From an uncultured Oscillospiraceae bacterium (GTDB lineage Bacteria; Bacillota; Clostridia; Oscillospirales; Acutalibacteraceae): DNA of 7,489 nt. Made by a program: the position numbers and the translations under genes. Below the pieces are notes generated by a model that ran no database searches, was not told the origin of the DNA, and saw only the letters and a list, made by a program, of their open reading frames with translations. Every line of letters starts with the position of its first letter. Positions within the stretch are counted from its first letter, which is position 1. Shown piece by piece: positions 6,126 through 7,489 of this stretch. Where the stretch lies: NCBI GenBank assembly GCA_900546895.1, contig UREO01000148.1:1-7489 (forward strand). The letters are read 5' to 3'.

Positions 6126-6329
6126 TTACTTGCCCATACCGTAACGCTTCTTAAACATATCAACACGTCCGCTTGTATCAACAAGCTTTTGCTTACCTGT
6201 AAAGAACGGATGGCACTTGGAGCATATTTCAACGCGGATATTTTCCTTCGTGGACTTTGTGTTTATAACATTTCCGCATGCGCATGTGATCGTAGTTTCT
6301 TTATACTTGGGATGTATATTTTCCTTCAT
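6126..6329 (-). CDS. rpmE: 50S ribosomal protein L31, zinc-binding type
   Basis: Ribosomal protein L31 sits on the large subunit near the central protuberance and helps bridge the two subunits. It has 67 residues, full length. It is the zinc-containing (C+) form: C16 and C18 in TCACGN and C36 and C39 in EICSKCHPFFTGKQK, followed by the conserved VDTSGRVDMFKKRYG. The start has GAGGTGA six bases upstream. It has its own promoter (6372..6400) and its own terminator (6062..6096), so it is probably mainly monocistronic. C+ L31 proteins can act as a zinc store in bacteria that also carry a cysteine-free copy. No such copy and no Zur-like site is visible here. Confidence 0.98.
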   Translation of the reverse strand: MKENIHPKYKETTITCACGNVINTKSTKENIRVEICSKCHPFFTGKQKLVDTSGRVDMFKKRYGMGK

Positions 6330-6371
6330 TACCTGTCACCTCTTTCAACCAAACTGCAACTTAACATTTGA

Positions 6372-6400
6372 ATTTTACCATAGAGATTCTCAAATTGCAA
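6372..6400 (-). promoter_or_regulatory. SigA-type promoter of rpmE
   Basis: TTGCAA (6395..6400), a 17-base spacer and TAAAAT (6372..6377) on the minus strand. TGG directly before the -10 makes it an extended -10 promoter. Transcription should start near 6365, giving a leader of about 36 bases with the GAGGTGA ribosome binding site. Confidence 0.8.
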
Positions 6401-6431
6401 GTAAAAAATCACATTTCAGGAATATTTCTGC

Positions 6432-7283
6432 TTATTTCGGACTTTGCTTGCGGATATAGGCCGCAAATTCTTCCAGGCACATGGAATATTCCCGCATCTT
6501 TACGGCGTTGCCGCTGCCGACATACCGAAAATGACGCGGGTTGGCCGCCACACCGGTGATTGCGGCCTTTGCTTCGGTATACCGCAGCACGAAACCGTAC
6601 TGCACACTGTTCTTGACAAGCCATTTATACTGCGGAGTAGCGGAAAAATCAGTACCCGCGGCTTCGCCCTCCGCCGCAAACTCCACCGCCATGCCGGTCT
6701 GATTTTCATTGTATCCTCCGCGCCCGACCGTATTCTGCACCTGATTTTCCGCCCTCACCTGTGTAAAGCCCTGATTCTTTACCATATCCTGTACGGCGGC
6801 GGAGAAGATCTTGTCCTGCTCCTTTGCGTCCACATAGCCCTTTGTCAGCTTCAGGGGACATCCCGCGGACTTCGCATCGTCCATCATTTCCCGGAGCGCG
6901 GGCAGGATTCTGGCATCGACGGTGATTCCCTCCAGCTGCCCGGGCTGAACCTGAAAATCGGACTTGATCGGGGTGGACGCGTTTACCACCGTCAGATTAT
7001 AGGAATCGTCGTAGACAGGCAGCGCCTTGGAAGAGGCCGCTTCAGCCATACTGGAAACCGAAGAGGACGCCGGTTTCGTGAACGGTTGCTTAAGCTGAAC
7101 CCACACCAAAACGGCCCCCGAAGCAACCGAAATACAGACGATCACCGCGATAACGGTCATAACGATTTTTATTTTTCGCACCTGATCGGCATTCCGCCAG
7201 CCGGTGCGGCTTTTCATGATCTTTTCTCCGCGTCTGCGCAATGAGCCGCCCCCTTTCCTACGGTTCGTTTTACCGCAATCCAT
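6432..7283 (-). CDS. Membrane-anchored VanY/M15-like protein with a degenerate active site
   Basis: This is a 283-residue protein. It has a basic cytoplasmic N-terminus, one membrane segment (about 38-64, IVMTVIAVIVCISVASGAVL), a Ser/Ala-rich linker (about 70-90) and an extracellular domain resembling VanY D,D-carboxypeptidases, which trim the terminal D-Ala of peptidoglycan stems. The domain is recognised from GYNENQTGMAVEF (190-202), matching the family's SEHQTGLAxD, and from NPRHFRYVG (248-256), matching EPWHxRYVG. Key residues differ: the zinc His is N194, the zinc Asp is E201, the catalytic Glu is N248, and the Trp before the last zinc His is R250. Only H251 of the usual set is kept. The Arg of the SGYR motif is also a Val. 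It is therefore probably not an active zinc peptidase. The start at 7283 has AAGGA ten bases upstream. The ATG at 7217 has GGAG at eight bases and is equally possible. A TTG at 7316 lacks a site. No clear terminator follows. Confidence 0.8.
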   Translation of the reverse strand: MDCGKTNRRKGGGSLRRRGEKIMKSRTGWRNADQVRKIKIVMTVIAVIVCISVASGAVLVWVQLKQPFTKPASSSVSSMAEAASSKALPVYDDSYNLTVVNASTPIKSDFQVQPGQLEGITVDARILPALREMMDDAKSAGCPLKLTKGYVDAKEQDKIFSAAVQDMVKNQGFTQVRAENQVQNTVGRGGYNENQTGMAVEFAAEGEAAGTDFSATPQYKWLVKNSVQYGFVLRYTEAKAAITGVAANPRHFRYVGSGNAVKMREYSMCLEEFAAYIRKQSPK

Positions 7284-7334
7284 CACACCGATTTCCTTTT
7301 GCGCAGGAATCTGCAAATTTTTTATTATGATAAT

Positions 7335-7363
7335 ATTGTATAACTTAAATCAAATAATTTCAA
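7335..7363 (-). promoter_or_regulatory. SigA-type promoter of the VanY-like gene
   Basis: TTGAAA (7358..7363), a 17-base spacer and TACAAT (7335..7340) on the minus strand, with a predicted start near 7328. This gives a leader of 45 bases to the ATG at 7283 or 111 bases to the ATG at 7217. It argues against the TTG at 7316, which would lie only about 12 bases from the transcription start and has no ribosome binding site. Confidence 0.75.
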
Positions 7364-7411
7364 CCGCTTTCTCAATTTCAGGCTGATATACAATATCTGA
7401 CAATTCATTTG

Positions 7412-7427
7412 ATTTATCGTGATAAAT
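7412..7427. repeat. Inverted repeat upstream of the VanY-like promoter
   Basis: ATTTATC-GT-GATAAAT has seven-base arms around two bases. It lies about 50 bases upstream of the -35 box of the VanY-like gene in an AT-rich stretch. It could be a regulator site or chance symmetry. The genomic sequence ends 16 bases further on, so its other context is unknown. Confidence 0.35.
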
Positions 7428-7443
7428 AGAATATCATATATAC

Positions 7444-7489
7444 CTGTCTCTTATACACATCTGACGCTGCCGACGAATTAGACGGTGTA
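7444..7489. other. Illumina Nextera adapter read-through (not genomic)
   Basis: Bases 7444..7462 are exactly the Tn5 mosaic end CTGTCTCTTATACACATCT. Bases 7463..7476, GACGCTGCCGACGA, complete the reverse complement of the Nextera read-1 transposase adapter. Bases 7477..7484, ATTAGACG, lie where the i5 index belongs, and 7485..7489, GTGTA, match the start of the reverse-complemented P5 oligo. The contig was therefore extended into untrimmed library adapter, and the true genomic sequence ends at about 7443. Confidence 0.98.

Noticed and set aside
6401..6431. Terminator after the VanY-like gene
   Set aside because: There is a run of six T on the minus strand, but I could not find a stable hairpin directly in front of it.
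7444..7462. Tn5/IS50-type transposon end
   Set aside because: The 19-base mosaic end is followed by the synthetic Nextera adapter tail, an index and P5 bases, so it is library sequence and not a mobile element.

Overview
This window looks like one end of a draft-assembly contig from a low-to-mid GC Bacillota, most likely class Clostridia in or near the Oscillospiraceae/Acutalibacteraceae. The supporting signs are the dgt-dnaG-rpoD gene order, a four-cysteine zinc-type L31, strong AGGAGG-like ribosome binding sites, near-consensus SigA promoters, and the clostridial flavour of the RpoB N-terminus (MVNVKPVQVGK...). The family-level placement is inference. All convincing genes lie on the minus strand, so the window is read here from its right end to its left end.

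Right end (7489 to about 7284): the last 46 bases are not genomic. They match an Illumina Nextera transposase adapter, followed by an 8-base index and the start of P5. Next come an AT-rich stretch with an inverted repeat and a good SigA promoter. The promoter drives a membrane-anchored VanY/M15-type protein (6432..7283) whose zinc and catalytic residues are largely substituted. A second good promoter drives rpmE (ribosomal protein L31), which ends in a strong intrinsic terminator.

Middle (6048 to 1003): five genes follow head to tail. They are a YigZ/IMPACT-family protein, a dGTPase-like HD hydrolase (dgt), DNA primase (dnaG), the housekeeping sigma factor (rpoD/sigA) and an Rrf2-family regulator with three cysteines. 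The last four are separated by only 12 to 25 bases, and two of the ribosome binding sites are built on the stop codon of the gene before. This is the clostridial version of the macromolecular synthesis operon, linking nucleotide pools, replication priming and transcription initiation. A terminator hairpin closes it directly after the Rrf2 gene.

Left end (962 to 1): a near-perfect promoter (TTGACA, 17 bases, TAAAAT) has a perfect 12-base palindrome in its spacer. It opens a leader of about 174 bases before rpoB, whose first 240 codons are in the window and which runs off the left edge.

I see no mobile element, CRISPR array, tRNA, rRNA or phage gene, and no clearly new multi-gene system. The points most worth checking are the adapter at the contig end, the degenerate VanY active site, the palindrome in the rpoB promoter, the terminator abutting the yigZ ribosome binding site, and the Rrf2 regulator in the sigma-factor operon.
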